From Rheinheimera sp. MM224 (GTDB taxonomy: Bacteria > Pseudomonadota > Gammaproteobacteria > Enterobacterales > Alteromonadaceae), in NCBI RefSeq assembly GCF_947090785.1, contig NZ_OX352320.1:1984001-2048000 (forward strand): a stretch of DNA of 64,000 nucleotides. The letters run 5' to 3'. Shown in pieces: positions 8,073-16,797 of this stretch (position 1 is the stretch's first letter; each line of letters begins with the position of its first letter). The position numbers and the translations under genes were made by a program. The notes under the pieces are model-generated. The model did no database searches. It saw nothing but the letters and a program-made list of their open reading frames with translations, and was not told the origin of the DNA.

Positions 8073-9720
8073 GTCTTTGATTTCTGTATTACCAGTTGCG
8101 GGCGTACATCAAAGTGCTGTTCAGCTACAAAAGCTCTGGCATCCATTATGGTTTGCGCTGATCTCTGCGCTTGGTATGACCTTGCTGCTCAATGGGCCCT
8201 TTTTATCCAGTATTCAGGCTAAAGTTCCAGGCCAGTTTAAATTGCAGTTCTGTTTGATTTTATTGTTATTTTTACTGAACTTTTTGCTGACAGTTTTAGT
8301 TAGTTTCAGAACGATTCAAAAACCTGTGATGCTGTTGTTGTTTGGTGCAGGTGCTGTGAGTTATTACTTTATTACCAGCTTTGGCATAGTGATCGACACC
8401 TCTATGCTGCAAAACGCAATGGAAACGGATGCGGCAGAGGCGAGGGGCTTGCTGAGTATTACTATGCTCTGGACTGTCAGCACTGTGATGTTGTTTCCTT
8501 TGCTGTGCAGTAGTCTGATCAAAGTTCGGGTGATGCCACTGCGGCAGTTTTTGTTGCATTGGTTGCTCTGTCTGGTACTGATTTTTGCTGCGCTGTTGAG
8601 TCTGGCCGCTTCAGCTTATACAGAACTTGCGCCTTTTTTCCGTAATTTCAGAGATGTTAAACATCTGGCTTTGCCTGTTAGTCCTGTATCGGCCGCTGTA
8701 TCCTTTTCCGGCTCATGGTTAAACAGCCGCTTTCCCGAGCAATTTATAGAGCTTGGCACTGATGCAGTGCAGCCTGTTGCGGCCAAAACAGCAAAACCAC
8801 GATTGGTTGTACTGGTTCTGGGGGAAACTGCGCGAGCGGATCATTTTCAGCTCAATGGATATAACAGAGCCACTAACCCCGCATTATCTGCGTTACCTCT
8901 GTACAGTTTTCGCGATGTCAGCTCCTGCGGCACAGCCACAGCGCACTCTGTACCTTGTATGTTTTCCGCTATGGGACGCGATAAATATGTCGAGTCTGTG
9001 GCAAAAAACTCCAGCAATGTGCTGGATATACTTAAGCGCAGTGGCATAGCTGTCAGCTGGTTTGATAATAATTCGGGCTGTAAAACGGTTTGTGACAGAG
9101 TGCCGTCAGAGTTTTTATTTAACGACAGCCCCAATCCGTTATGTGAAGACGGACAATGTCAGGACGAGATTTTATTGCAGGCATTGCAAGCTCAGCTCAC
9201 CAAACAATACAGCTCAGATCGGCTGATTGTGTTGCACCAGTTGGGTAGTCATGGTCCTGAGTATTTCAAACGTAGCTCTGCCAGCCAAAAGCACTTTTTA
9301 CCTGAATGTACGAACAAGCAACTGCAACTTTGTCAGCAAGCTGAAATTATCAATGCCTATGACAACAGCATAGTGGCGACTGACGAGCTGCTTAGCCGTA
9401 TTATCCGGACCTTACAGGACGAGCAGGGCTATCAGACGGCCATGCTGTATCTATCAGATCACGGTGAATCTCTGGGTGAAAATGGCGTTTATTTGCATGG
9501 TTTACCTTACTGGATGGCGCCGGATGCCCAGACTAAAGTACCTATGCTGTGGTGGATGTCCGATGCTTATGCCAGCGCTCAAAAATTACAAGCTGAATGT
9601 ATGGCGCAAAGAACAACACAAAAGCTCAGCCATGATCATTTGTTCCATAGTTTGTTGGGTATTTTTCAAATCAGCAGCCAAATCCATCAGCAAAGCCTGG
9701 ATTTATTTAGGCCCTGCTGA
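8065..9720 (+). CDS. eptA: phosphoethanolamine--lipid A transferase (EptA/MCR family)
   Basis: 551 aa, the usual EptA length. The start is ATG 8065 behind an excellent GGAGGG (8052-8057), overlapping the PAP2 gene by 8 bases. Five N-terminal membrane helices are followed by the periplasmic catalytic domain. Nucleophile T255 lies in GETAR with E254; other sites are SCGTATAHSVPCMFS, H396 (GSHGPEY), D465/H466 (SDHGES) and H478, together the zinc and substrate residues of EptA/MCR enzymes. Paired cysteines C288/C298, C339/C343, C360/C365 and C415/C423 match the family's disulfides. It would add phosphoethanolamine to lipid A phosphates, lowering affinity for cationic peptides. The PmrA-type box upstream fits known control of eptA. 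Confidence 0.92.
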   Translation: MAESLISVLPVAGVHQSAVQLQKLWHPLWFALISALGMTLLLNGPFLSSIQAKVPGQFKLQFCLILLLFLLNFLLTVLVSFRTIQKPVMLLLFGAGAVSYYFITSFGIVIDTSMLQNAMETDAAEARGLLSITMLWTVSTVMLFPLLCSSLIKVRVMPLRQFLLHWLLCLVLIFAALLSLAASAYTELAPFFRNFRDVKHLALPVSPVSAAVSFSGSWLNSRFPEQFIELGTDAVQPVAAKTAKPRLVVLVLGETARADHFQLNGYNRATNPALSALPLYSFRDVSSCGTATAHSVPCMFSAMGRDKYVESVAKNSSNVLDILKRSGIAVSWFDNNSGCKTVCDRVPSEFLFNDSPNPLCEDGQCQDEILLQALQAQLTKQYSSDRLIVLHQLGSHGPEYFKRSSASQKHFLPECTNKQLQLCQQAEIINAYDNSIVATDELLSRIIRTLQDEQGYQTAMLYLSDHGESLGENGVYLHGLPYWMAPDAQTKVPMLWWMSDAYASAQKLQAECMAQRTTQKLSHDHLFHSLLGIFQISSQIHQQSLDLFRPC

Positions 9721-9793
9721 GCTGGAAAATCTGCCTTTTCGTCAGAACCAGCTTCAGGTAATCTGGCGGTTGATGCCGATTTAAGGAAATAGC

Positions 9794-10192
9794 ATGACCC
9801 GCAAATTATTTATCAACTTAGCTGCTATCGATATAAAAGCCTCCACCGACTTTTTTCTGCAGCTGGGTTTTGGTTTTCATCCTCAGTTTAGTGACGATAC
9901 CGCCAGCTGTATTGTGCTGAGTGATGACTTGTACCTGATGCTTTTGACCAAAGAGAAGTTTGTTTCATTCAGCCCGAATCCTTTAATCAACAGCCATCAG
10001 CAGACTGAAGTACTGAACTGTTTAAGTTGCCACAGCAAAGCTGAAGTGGATGAACTGGTGCAAAAGGCGGTAAAAGCAGGTGGTAAAACCTATAACCAGC
10101 CCCAAGATCACGGAGTTATGTATGCTCATGGTTTTCAGGATTTAGATGGTCATGTCTGGGAACTGGTGTATATGGAAATGCTGCAATCTTAA
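9794..10192 (+). CDS. VOC-superfamily (glyoxalase/bleomycin-resistance fold) protein
   Basis: 132 aa. ATG 9794 follows AAGGAA at ideal spacing. Two beta-alpha-beta-beta-beta modules are recognisable: MTRKLFINLAAIDIKASTDFFLQLGFGF at the start and FQDLDGHVWELVYM at the end, typical of VOC proteins annotated as lactoylglutathione-lyase-like. Metal-site residues are plausible at the C-terminal E (WELV), but the substrate is not predictable. It lies 73 bases after eptA without a terminator between, so occasional read-through is possible. Confidence 0.8.
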   Translation: MTRKLFINLAAIDIKASTDFFLQLGFGFHPQFSDDTASCIVLSDDLYLMLLTKEKFVSFSPNPLINSHQQTEVLNCLSCHSKAEVDELVQKAVKAGGKTYNQPQDHGVMYAHGFQDLDGHVWELVYMEMLQS

Positions 10193-10206
10193 GTCTGAAA
10201 CTCCAG

Positions 10207-10234
10207 TAGTCAGCGGCATTTCAGCTGTTATAAT
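10207..10234 (+). promoter_or_regulatory. sigma70-type promoter of glnS
   Basis: TAGTCA (10207-10212), 16-base spacer, then a perfect TATAAT (10229-10234). Transcription would start near 10241, leaving only a 9-base leader for an ATG at 10250 but a normal leader for ATG 10304. This supports the latter as the glnS start. Confidence 0.6.
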
Positions 10235-10303
10235 GCAGCAGTATTTTATATGTCCAAACTGACAAATTTGCTGTCGGTGCATTTAGATAAGGATTTGAAT
10301 TTT

Positions 10304-11965
10304 ATGGCGGACGTTGAACATCGCCCAACTAACTTTATTCGTCAGATCATCGATGCCGATCTGGCTTCAGGCAAACACAACACTACTGTGACCCGTTTCC
10401 CGCCAGAGCCTAATGGGTATCTGCACATTGGTCATGCTAAATCTATTTGTCTGAACTTTGGCATCGCTGAAGATTATCAGGGCCAGTGTAACTTACGTTT
10501 TGACGACACCAACCCTGAAAAAGAAGACATCGACTTTGTAAATTCTATTCAGCAGGACGTGAAGTGGTTAGGCTTTCACTGGTCTGGCAATGTGCGTTAT
10601 TCATCAGATTACTTTGATACTTTGTATGGCTATGCGGTTGAGCTGATTAACAAAGGTTTGGCTTATGTTTGTTTTTTAAATGCAGAACAAATGCGTGAAT
10701 ACCGTGGCAACTTAACTCAGCCTGGTAAAAACAGCCCAACCCGTGATACCTCACCTGAAGAAAACCTGGCCTTGTTTGAAAAAATGCGTGCTGGTGGTTT
10801 TAAAGAAGGCGAGTGTTCGCTGCGCGCTAAAGTTGATATGAGCTCAGCGTTTATGTGTATGCGGGATCCGGTGATTTACCGTGTCAAGTTTGCCCATCAC
10901 CATCAAACCGGTGATAAGTGGTGCATTTACCCAATGTACGACTTCACGCACTGTATTTCTGATGCGCTGGAAGGCATTACGCATTCGTTATGTACGCTGG
11001 AGTTCCAGGACAACCGTCGTTTATACGACTGGATTTTGGACAACATCACTATTGCTTGTCATCCACAGCAAATCGAATTCTCCCGTCTGAATCTTGAATA
11101 TCAGGTGATGAGTAAACGTAAGCTGCACAATCTGGTTGAAGGTGGCCATGTAGCGGGTTGGGATGACCCGCGTATGCCTACTATTGCAGGTTTACGTCGC
11201 CGTGGTTTTACGCCAGCGTCACTGCGTGAATTCGCCAAACGTATTGGTGTCACCAAGCAAGACAATATGATTGAAATCAGTGCTTTGGACTCTTGTATCC
11301 GTGAAGATCTGGATGCCAATGCGCCACGGGCTATGGCGGTCATTGATCCGTTAAAAGTCACTATCAGCAACTACAACGCCGCCGATGTGGAATGGTTAGA
11401 GGTTCATAACCATCCAAAAGAAGAAAGCATGGGCAGCCGTAAAGTGCCGTTTGGCCGTACTTTGTATATAGACCGTGCGGACTTCCGTGAAGAAGCCAAC
11501 AAAAAGTACAAACGTATGGTGACAGGTGGCGAAGTTCGCTTACGTGGCGCTTATGTCATTCGTGCTGACGAAGTGATTAAAAACGAAGCAGGCGATATTG
11601 TTGAACTGATTTGTTCTTACGATCCGGATACTTTAGGCGTTAATCCAGCGGATGGCCGTAAAGTGCGTGGTGTTATTCATTGGGTAGAAGCGTCACAAGC
11701 TGTGCCTGCTGAATTCCGTATTTACGACAAGTTATTTACAGTGCCAAACCCTGCTGCTGAAGAAGACTTTTTAGCTGTGATTAACCCAGCTTCACTCACA
11801 GTGAAAACAGGTTGGGTTGAGCCAAGCTTAAAAGCAGCTGAAGCAGAAAAAGCCTTCCAGTTTGAGCGGGAAGGTTATTACTGTGCTGACAACAAAGATT
11901 CAACGCCGGATCATTTGGTGTTTAACCGCACTGTAGCTCTGCGCGATACCTTCTTCGAAGATTAA
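10304..11965 (+). CDS. glnS: glutaminyl-tRNA synthetase
   Basis: 553 aa, matching the E. coli enzyme (about 554). It charges tRNA-Gln with glutamine in the cytoplasm. The class I motifs are visible: HIGH at residues 41-44 ([10 protein letters not shown]) and MSKRK around 268-272, with the tRNA-recognition core [10 protein letters not shown] and the anticodon-binding beta-barrels in the C-terminal third. The start chosen is ATG 10304 behind AAGGA (10289-10293), giving [16 protein letters not shown], which aligns with the known N-terminus; the in-frame ATG at 10250 adds 18 non-conserved residues. A long perfect palindrome follows the stop. Confidence 0.96.
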   Translation: MADVEHRPTNFIRQIIDADLASGKHNTTVTRFPPEPNGYLHIGHAKSICLNFGIAEDYQGQCNLRFDDTNPEKEDIDFVNSIQQDVKWLGFHWSGNVRYSSDYFDTLYGYAVELINKGLAYVCFLNAEQMREYRGNLTQPGKNSPTRDTSPEENLALFEKMRAGGFKEGECSLRAKVDMSSAFMCMRDPVIYRVKFAHHHQTGDKWCIYPMYDFTHCISDALEGITHSLCTLEFQDNRRLYDWILDNITIACHPQQIEFSRLNLEYQVMSKRKLHNLVEGGHVAGWDDPRMPTIAGLRRRGFTPASLREFAKRIGVTKQDNMIEISALDSCIREDLDANAPRAMAVIDPLKVTISNYNAADVEWLEVHNHPKEESMGSRKVPFGRTLYIDRADFREEANKKYKRMVTGGEVRLRGAYVIRADEVIKNEAGDIVELICSYDPDTLGVNPADGRKVRGVIHWVEASQAVPAEFRIYDKLFTVPNPAAEEDFLAVINPASLTVKTGWVEPSLKAAEAEKAFQFEREGYYCADNKDSTPDHLVFNRTVALRDTFFED

Positions 11966-11971
11966 AACCTT

Positions 11972-12026
11972 AAAATGGGGTCAGATCACATTGTTAACTG
12001 TTAACAATGTGATCTGACCCCATTTT
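11972..12026. repeat. 27-bp perfect palindrome (GGGGTCAGA-type element) after glnS
   Basis: Each arm of 27 bases (11972-11998 and 12000-12026) is perfectly complementary around a single central T at 11999. The outer part is AATGGGGTCAGATC and the inner part CATTGTTAAC. Flanking A and T tracts make it a potential bidirectional terminator. The outer GGGGTCAGA block is shared with the element at 18927. Confidence 0.85.
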
Positions 12027-12075
12027 TATATTTATCTATTACACTCTAAGCAGTTCATTTTTCAGGATATGCCTG

Positions 12076-12924
12076 ATGTACAGATCTTGCTTTTATCTGC
12101 TGCTTTGCCTGACCTTTTTTCCTTTAAGCTCTTTTGCTGACACTGTGCGTTATCCTGCCATCGAAGATTCAGGTGATCAGCGCTCAAACTATCCCATTGC
12201 TTTACTTGAACTTGCTTTGAAAAAAGCGGGTAGCACAGCCACTTTGCAAAGCACCTCTGCGCGGGTGTCCAAAAGCCGGGCTTTGCATTTATTGGAAACC
12301 GGGGTTGAAGTAGATGTGGTGTGGACCATGACGTCCATTGATCGTGAAAAACGCTTTTTACCTATACGTATTCCTATCTATAAAGGTTTGGGTAGCTACA
12401 GATTATTGCTTATTAGAAACGAAGATCAGGCAAAATTCAGTGCTTTGAAAGATCAAGCGGCACTAAAACAGCAAATGATGTCGCAGATGCATGATTGGGT
12501 CGATACAGATGTGCTGCGCCACAATAAATTTAAAGTGCTGAACGCATCCAGTTATCAGAGTTTGTTTCAGATGTTGCTACATAAAAGAGTGGATGCGGTG
12601 CCACGCAGTGTGTTGGAAATAGAAGCCGAGCAGCAACTTTATGCAGAGCAAGGCTTACATATTGAAACCGATTGGCTGCTGCATTATCCGGGCGCTGTGT
12701 ATTTTTTTGTTTCAAATAAAAATCCGCAACTGGCAGAAAAAATTGAGTCGGGTTTACGCAAGGCACTCAAAGATGGCAGCTTTGATTTATTGTTCCAAAA
12801 ACACTTTGTCAGTCAGTTAAAGAAAATGAAACTGTCGGAGCGCAAACTGGTTGAACTTGAGAATCCATTGTTACCACCAGAAACTCCGCTGGGGGAATCG
12901 ATCCTTTGGTACAAGCCGGATTAA
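12076..12924 (+). CDS. periplasmic solute-binding-like protein (SBP_bac_3 type)
   Basis: 282 aa with a signal peptide (about 1-21, ending SSFA). The mature protein looks like a two-lobed extracellular solute-binding protein of family 3: VRYPAIEDSGDQRSNYPIALLELALKKAG in lobe one and a lobe-two segment around AVYFFVSNKNPQLAEKIESGLRKAL. There is no adjacent permease or ATPase and it seems to be a single-gene transcript, as is common for orphan binding-protein-like genes in Shewanella and Rheinheimera. Ligand unknown; a sensory role is as likely as transport. Confidence 0.75.
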   Translation: MYRSCFYLLLCLTFFPLSSFADTVRYPAIEDSGDQRSNYPIALLELALKKAGSTATLQSTSARVSKSRALHLLETGVEVDVVWTMTSIDREKRFLPIRIPIYKGLGSYRLLLIRNEDQAKFSALKDQAALKQQMMSQMHDWVDTDVLRHNKFKVLNASSYQSLFQMLLHKRVDAVPRSVLEIEAEQQLYAEQGLHIETDWLLHYPGAVYFFVSNKNPQLAEKIESGLRKALKDGSFDLLFQKHFVSQLKKMKLSERKLVELENPLLPPETPLGESILWYKPD

Positions 12925-12996
12925 CTATTTTTGTTGTATTACTGCCCTGATCTGCTTTAGATTCAATGAATTAAACCCTAGAGAACCGGAGTTGAA

Positions 12997-13611
12997 GTGG
13001 ACGTTTTTTTCGCCGTACTGTTTTTTGCCTTTTCTACCACCATCACTCCAGGTCCGAATAACATCATGATGTTGTCCTCTGGCGTGAACTATGGTGTTAA
13101 AGCCAGCTTGCCGCATTTTTTCGGTATTTGTTTCGGTTTCCCTTTAATGGTGTTGCTGGTTGGTCTGGGTTTTGGTGTGGTGTTTGAACGATTTCCGCAA
13201 CTACATATCTGGATCAAAGTCATAGGTGTTTTGTATTTACTGTGGCTGGCCTGGAAAATTGGTTCAAGCACGCCCAGCAGTATTGAAGGCTCTGACGCTA
13301 AACCTTTTAGTTTTCTGCAAGCTGCTTTATTTCAATGGGTGAATGGCAAGGCCTGGATTATGGCCTCTGGTGCAGTTGCTGCTTTTACTACTGTAGCTGG
13401 TAACGCCTGGTGGGATGTCACTCAAATCACAGCCGCCTTTTTACTGGTCAGTTTCCCTTGTGTGGGTGTCTGGTTAACCTGTGGTGCTTTGCTTCGTTCT
13501 GTATTAAATCAGCCTTTGTACCAGCGTATTTTTAACTGGGCTATGGCGCTGTTGCTGGTGTTATCGGTAGGTCCTGTGTTGGCTGAGCTTTATGCAGAGT
13601 GGATGCTGTAA
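12997..13611 (+). CDS. LysE-family amino-acid/metabolite exporter
   Basis: 204 aa, about six membrane helices. The LysE/RhtB hallmark TTITPGPNNIMMLSSG is at residues 14-29, and ALFQWVNGKAWIMA is the second conserved block. The start is GTG 12997 behind CCGGAG. Such proteins export amino acids or related small molecules by proton antiport. The stop TAA directly abuts the ATG of the ABC ATPase gene, so the two are cotranscribed although they need not form one transporter. Confidence 0.82.
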   Translation: MDVFFAVLFFAFSTTITPGPNNIMMLSSGVNYGVKASLPHFFGICFGFPLMVLLVGLGFGVVFERFPQLHIWIKVIGVLYLLWLAWKIGSSTPSSIEGSDAKPFSFLQAALFQWVNGKAWIMASGAVAAFTTVAGNAWWDVTQITAAFLLVSFPCVGVWLTCGALLRSVLNQPLYQRIFNWAMALLLVLSVGPVLAELYAEWML

Positions 13612-14244
13612 ATGCTGAGTATTCAGAATTTAAGCTTTAGTTATGGCAAACAGCAGCTGTTCTCACATTTAAGCCTGCAGTTAGAGCCGGGTTTACACTG
13701 GTTAAGTGGTGCTAATGGCTCTGGTAAATCCAGTTTGTTACGAATTTTAGCCGCTCTGGATAAAGCATCGCAGGGTAGTATTCACTTTAATCAGCAGCAG
13801 GTTGGTAGCTCTGCTTATCAGGCTTTGGTGAGTATTAGTGCTGATGCGGTGGCTCCTTTACAGGACAATACAGTGCTTGGTGTGTTGCAGTTGATGGCGC
13901 GTTGTCGTGGCACTGCGATGGAACAGTTGCTACTGCATGCCAAAGCTTTTGCATTAGAGCCTTTGTTGCAGCAAAAAGTGGCCGTATTGTCGTTAGGCCA
14001 ACAAAAGAAGCTGAGTTTAACTTTGGCTTTGGCGGCAAAGCCACAACTGCTGTTGCTGGATGAGCCTTTTAACGCACTGGACCCGGATTCTTTAGTCTAT
14101 TGCTGCACGCAGTTACAAACAGCGAAAGAGCGGGGGGCTTTGGTGCTTATCGCCAGTCATTTATCACCACAAAGTTTTCAGCTGGAGCTTAATCAACATC
14201 TGGAGTTAAAGGCCGGTGGGCACTTATCTTTTTCTCCGTTATGA
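13612..14244 (+). CDS. ABC transporter ATP-binding protein (CcmA-like, small)
   Basis: 210 aa single nucleotide-binding domain. Walker A is GANGSGKSS (about 33-41), the signature is LSLGQQKKLSL (about 126-136) and Walker B is LLLLDEPFNALD with the catalytic Glu after Asp; a switch His lies in ASHLS. The short length and signature resemble CcmA and other export-type ATPases. The partner is the integral-membrane protein starting 29 bases before its stop. Substrate unknown. Confidence 0.85.
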   Translation: MLSIQNLSFSYGKQQLFSHLSLQLEPGLHWLSGANGSGKSSLLRILAALDKASQGSIHFNQQQVGSSAYQALVSISADAVAPLQDNTVLGVLQLMARCRGTAMEQLLLHAKAFALEPLLQQKVAVLSLGQQKKLSLTLALAAKPQLLLLDEPFNALDPDSLVYCCTQLQTAKERGALVLIASHLSPQSFQLELNQHLELKAGGHLSFSPL

Positions 14245-15271
14245 GTTGTTCAGGCAACAGGCTGAGGATGCTTTTGCACCACTGAAGCAATTCTCTTTTA
14301 TGCTGTTGCTGATTGCAGGCCATGCGCTGATAGGACTCTGGGCGCCTTTGGTCTTGCTGGGTTTTCAGTTATTTAACCCAGAGCTGGCTACTTTTGAGCG
14401 TTGGCCATATTTGCAAATGTTGTTGGTGATTATCCTATGCTGGCAAGGCTCTGTGGCCTGGCAGCAAAAATCTGTAGCAGAACAGTATTTTATCGAAAGT
14501 CTGGCACCTTCAGCACGCGTAGCCTGGCTTAGCAATAAGCTGATGGCGCTGCTCAATCAGCTGCCTTTCTGGTTTTTAACTTTGCCGGTATTTATTTATC
14601 TGCTGTTCAGTGAAAAGACGATGGCATGGCTGGATGCCATGCAGTTGCTGTTGGTATTATGCTGGGGGTTTCAAGCGCGACAGACCAGTTGGCTGGCGCT
14701 TTTTACTGTATTTGTGTTACCTGTTGTCACGGTTTGGAGCCTACCGCTGGTAGCTTTGATGCTGCTCGAGAGGGCTTTACAACATCAGTTGAGTGGGAAC
14801 TCCTTTTCGGCTGGTTCTTTATTTCGTTATTGGCTCTATTGGTTTATCGGGCAGCAGCAAAATAAGGCACTGTTATTGCTCATTATTTTTGTGTTGGCTT
14901 TATGGCAATACTGGCTGGTGCAACCATTAAAAGCTGAAGCTCTGCTTTTTATAAATTGTGTGTTTACCTGGGTTTTAGCCTTGTTGTGTTATGCCCAACA
15001 GAAACTTTGGCAGCAGCAGTTGTTATCGCAGCATTACTTCTGGTTAAGCTGCTGTACTTCAAAGCAACGTTTTGTTTTAAAACTGATGAATGTGTTGCCT
15101 GTGCTGGCAGGTTCTGTACTGGCGATGACTTTTCTGGATGCGGCTTCGGCAGTCTGGATTATCATTCTGGCTGTTGTTTTAAGTTTTTGGTCTAAGCCAG
15201 GTTTGTTGTCGGTTGCAGTCTGTTGCTTTATGCTTTTGTTATTATTAAATGGACAAGGACTTTGGGCATGA
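14216..15271 (+). CDS. ABC transporter membrane protein, unclassified
   Basis: 351 aa, strongly hydrophobic with roughly eight to ten membrane segments and Gln/Trp-rich connecting loops. The start is GTG 14216, inside the ATPase gene (29-base overlap); the next in-frame Met is 28 residues on, inside the first membrane helix. No named permease family was recognised, but overlap with the ATPase gene argues that the two form one transporter. The stop overlaps the rhodanese start (ATGA). Confidence 0.65.
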   Translation: MGTYLFLRYELFRQQAEDAFAPLKQFSFMLLLIAGHALIGLWAPLVLLGFQLFNPELATFERWPYLQMLLVIILCWQGSVAWQQKSVAEQYFIESLAPSARVAWLSNKLMALLNQLPFWFLTLPVFIYLLFSEKTMAWLDAMQLLLVLCWGFQARQTSWLALFTVFVLPVVTVWSLPLVALMLLERALQHQLSGNSFSAGSLFRYWLYWFIGQQQNKALLLLIIFVLALWQYWLVQPLKAEALLFINCVFTWVLALLCYAQQKLWQQQLLSQHYFWLSCCTSKQRFVLKLMNVLPVLAGSVLAMTFLDAASAVWIIILAVVLSFWSKPGLLSVAVCCFMLLLLLNGQGLWA

Positions 15272-15585
15272 AAAAATTACTGGTGTTGCTGTTGTTACTG
15301 TGGGGGCCACAGGCTTTAGCACAAAGCCTGTGGATTGATGTGCGTACTGTCGAGGAATACAACGCAGGGCATTTAGAAGGTGCGATCAACATTCCTTACG
15401 ATGAAATTGAACAAAAAATTCAGGCAGTCGCTGCTGATAAGACGGCCGATATTCAGCTGTATTGCCGCAGTGGCCGTCGTTCAGGTATTGCGCTGGAAAG
15501 CTTAAGAAACCTGGGCTATAGCAAAGTGACAAATGCTGGTGCTTATGAGCAGCTGAAACAAAAACAAGCTAAATCTAACGAGTAG
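15268..15585 (+). CDS. periplasmic single-domain rhodanese (PspE-like)
   Basis: 105 aa. ATG 15268 has AAGGA upstream and overlaps the ABC permease stop. A signal peptide (1-19, ending ALAQ) precedes one rhodanese domain, IDVRTVEEYNAGHLEGAINIPYDEI, with catalytic C66 in the loop CRSGRR that prefers thiosulfate-type sulfur donors. Size and location match PspE/GlpE-type sulfurtransferases. Placement in the ABC operon may indicate transport of, or protection from, a sulfur compound, but this is speculative. It overlaps the convergent START gene by 11 bases. Confidence 0.87.
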   Translation: MKKLLVLLLLLWGPQALAQSLWIDVRTVEEYNAGHLEGAINIPYDEIEQKIQAVAADKTADIQLYCRSGRRSGIALESLRNLGYSKVTNAGAYEQLKQKQAKSNE

Positions 15586-16195
15586 CTTGTGTTGCCTTCT
15601 CCTGATAGGCAGGGCGTTTTAACTCAGTTTTAAAGGCGACAAAGCTGGCGCGTAATGAGCTTAACGTCAGTTGTTTTACCAGCCATTTTGGCAATTCACC
15701 GCCCGGGTTAGCACTGCCCTGATACTGCATGTCAAAACCCTGATCTTTGGCAGTTAAAGTCCAGACTGCTTTCACATCCCGAATTCGCACATAATTTTTA
15801 GCTTCTGGTACTAAATCTGAACAATCGGTGATTTCAATAAGCAGGCTATTTTCTTTTTTGAGCACATCAGCGCAGGTCACCATATCCCGTGGACTAACAG
15901 GCCAAACTGACTGAAAGCGGGTGTAAACCTTCCAGTGGTGTTCTGTGCTGCCATCCATAAGCTTGGCATCCTCGCTTTGTTTCAGCCAACGTCGCACCGA
16001 TTTGGTGTCTTTGAGTAACAACAAAAAGCTCTCTGGTTTGCCTGGATAAAAGGCGCTGGCTTTGACTTCAAGCTCTGGAGTGTATCGGTAACTCAAACTG
16101 ATGCCGGCTTTGGTTTTTAATGCAGTCCATTCAGGCTCTGCAGCAACAGAGGGTAGAGCCAGCAGAGATAAAACCACAGCGAATAAAAAATGCAT
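15575..16195 (-). CDS. START-domain lipid-binding-like periplasmic protein
   Basis: 206 aa. ATG at 16195 has AGG a few bases upstream; a GTG two codons earlier is possible. A signal peptide (about 1-19, ending SVAA) precedes a START-like domain: EWTALKTKAGISLSYR, VWPVSPRDMVTCADV, the DVKAVWTLTAKDQGFDMQYQGSANPGG block and a C-terminal helix with TLSSLRASFVAFK. Bacterial START proteins of this kind bind hydrophobic ligands; the biological ligand is unknown. Divergent from the following gene and convergent with the rhodanese. Confidence 0.8.
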   Translation of the reverse strand: MHFLFAVVLSLLALPSVAAEPEWTALKTKAGISLSYRYTPELEVKASAFYPGKPESFLLLLKDTKSVRRWLKQSEDAKLMDGSTEHHWKVYTRFQSVWPVSPRDMVTCADVLKKENSLLIEITDCSDLVPEAKNYVRIRDVKAVWTLTAKDQGFDMQYQGSANPGGELPKWLVKQLTLSSLRASFVAFKTELKRPAYQEKATQATR

Positions 16196-16257
16196 AACCA
16201 CCTGACTTTTTTTCGTTAAGATACAAGCTTATACGAAACACAACTTTGTTGGGTGTG

Positions 16258-16797
16258 ATGAAAAGCAGTATCGGTGAAAAAATAGCGCTGGAACATCAGG
16301 CTGCAAAACTTTTTATGCGACTGTACCAGCACAAATTCGGCATCAAAATGCAGCATATCTGGCATAACGAACCGGCTAAGCCTGACGTGTCCTGTTACCT
16401 GGAGCAGCAACGGCTGGATCTGGAAATAGCCCATTTGTATGGCAGCGAAGCCGAAGCGATGAAAATTCTCGGCCGTGAACTTAAAGGTGGCACGCTGGAC
16501 GCTTTGCAGTCGCTGACCCAATTTCCTGTGGCAGAACGTTTATTGCAGGCGCTTGATAAACTCATTAGCAATAAAGCGCAAAAAAGCTATGACTCAGAAA
16601 AAGTCTGGCTGGTGATCCGCAATGCTCATCCGGACTGGCACGCAGAAGAGCTGGCCCAAACTCCGCATTTATTACAAATTCCACCTAAACATCCGTTTGA
16701 ACAAATTTGGCTGGTGGCTGATATGACAGGGCAAGCTGGTCTGATGCCTTTGTATCCTATGACTTTAGCAGAGAGCCTGAAAGAGAAGGGCGTATGA
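16258..16797 (+). CDS. hypothetical protein with possible PD-(D/E)xK-like core
   Basis: 179 aa from ATG 16258; TTG 16246 and GTG 16255 are alternative starts and no start has a strong ribosome site. Cytosolic and charged. The segment KPDVSCYLEQQRLDLEIAHLYGSEAEA has Asp, then Asp/Glu spaced as in restriction-endonuclease-like folds (PD...LDLEIA), but without a clear catalytic Lys, so this is only a suggestion. It overlaps the next gene by ATGA and forms a cassette with it. No family was recognised. Confidence 0.6.
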   Translation: MKSSIGEKIALEHQAAKLFMRLYQHKFGIKMQHIWHNEPAKPDVSCYLEQQRLDLEIAHLYGSEAEAMKILGRELKGGTLDALQSLTQFPVAERLLQALDKLISNKAQKSYDSEKVWLVIRNAHPDWHAEELAQTPHLLQIPPKHPFEQIWLVADMTGQAGLMPLYPMTLAESLKEKGV

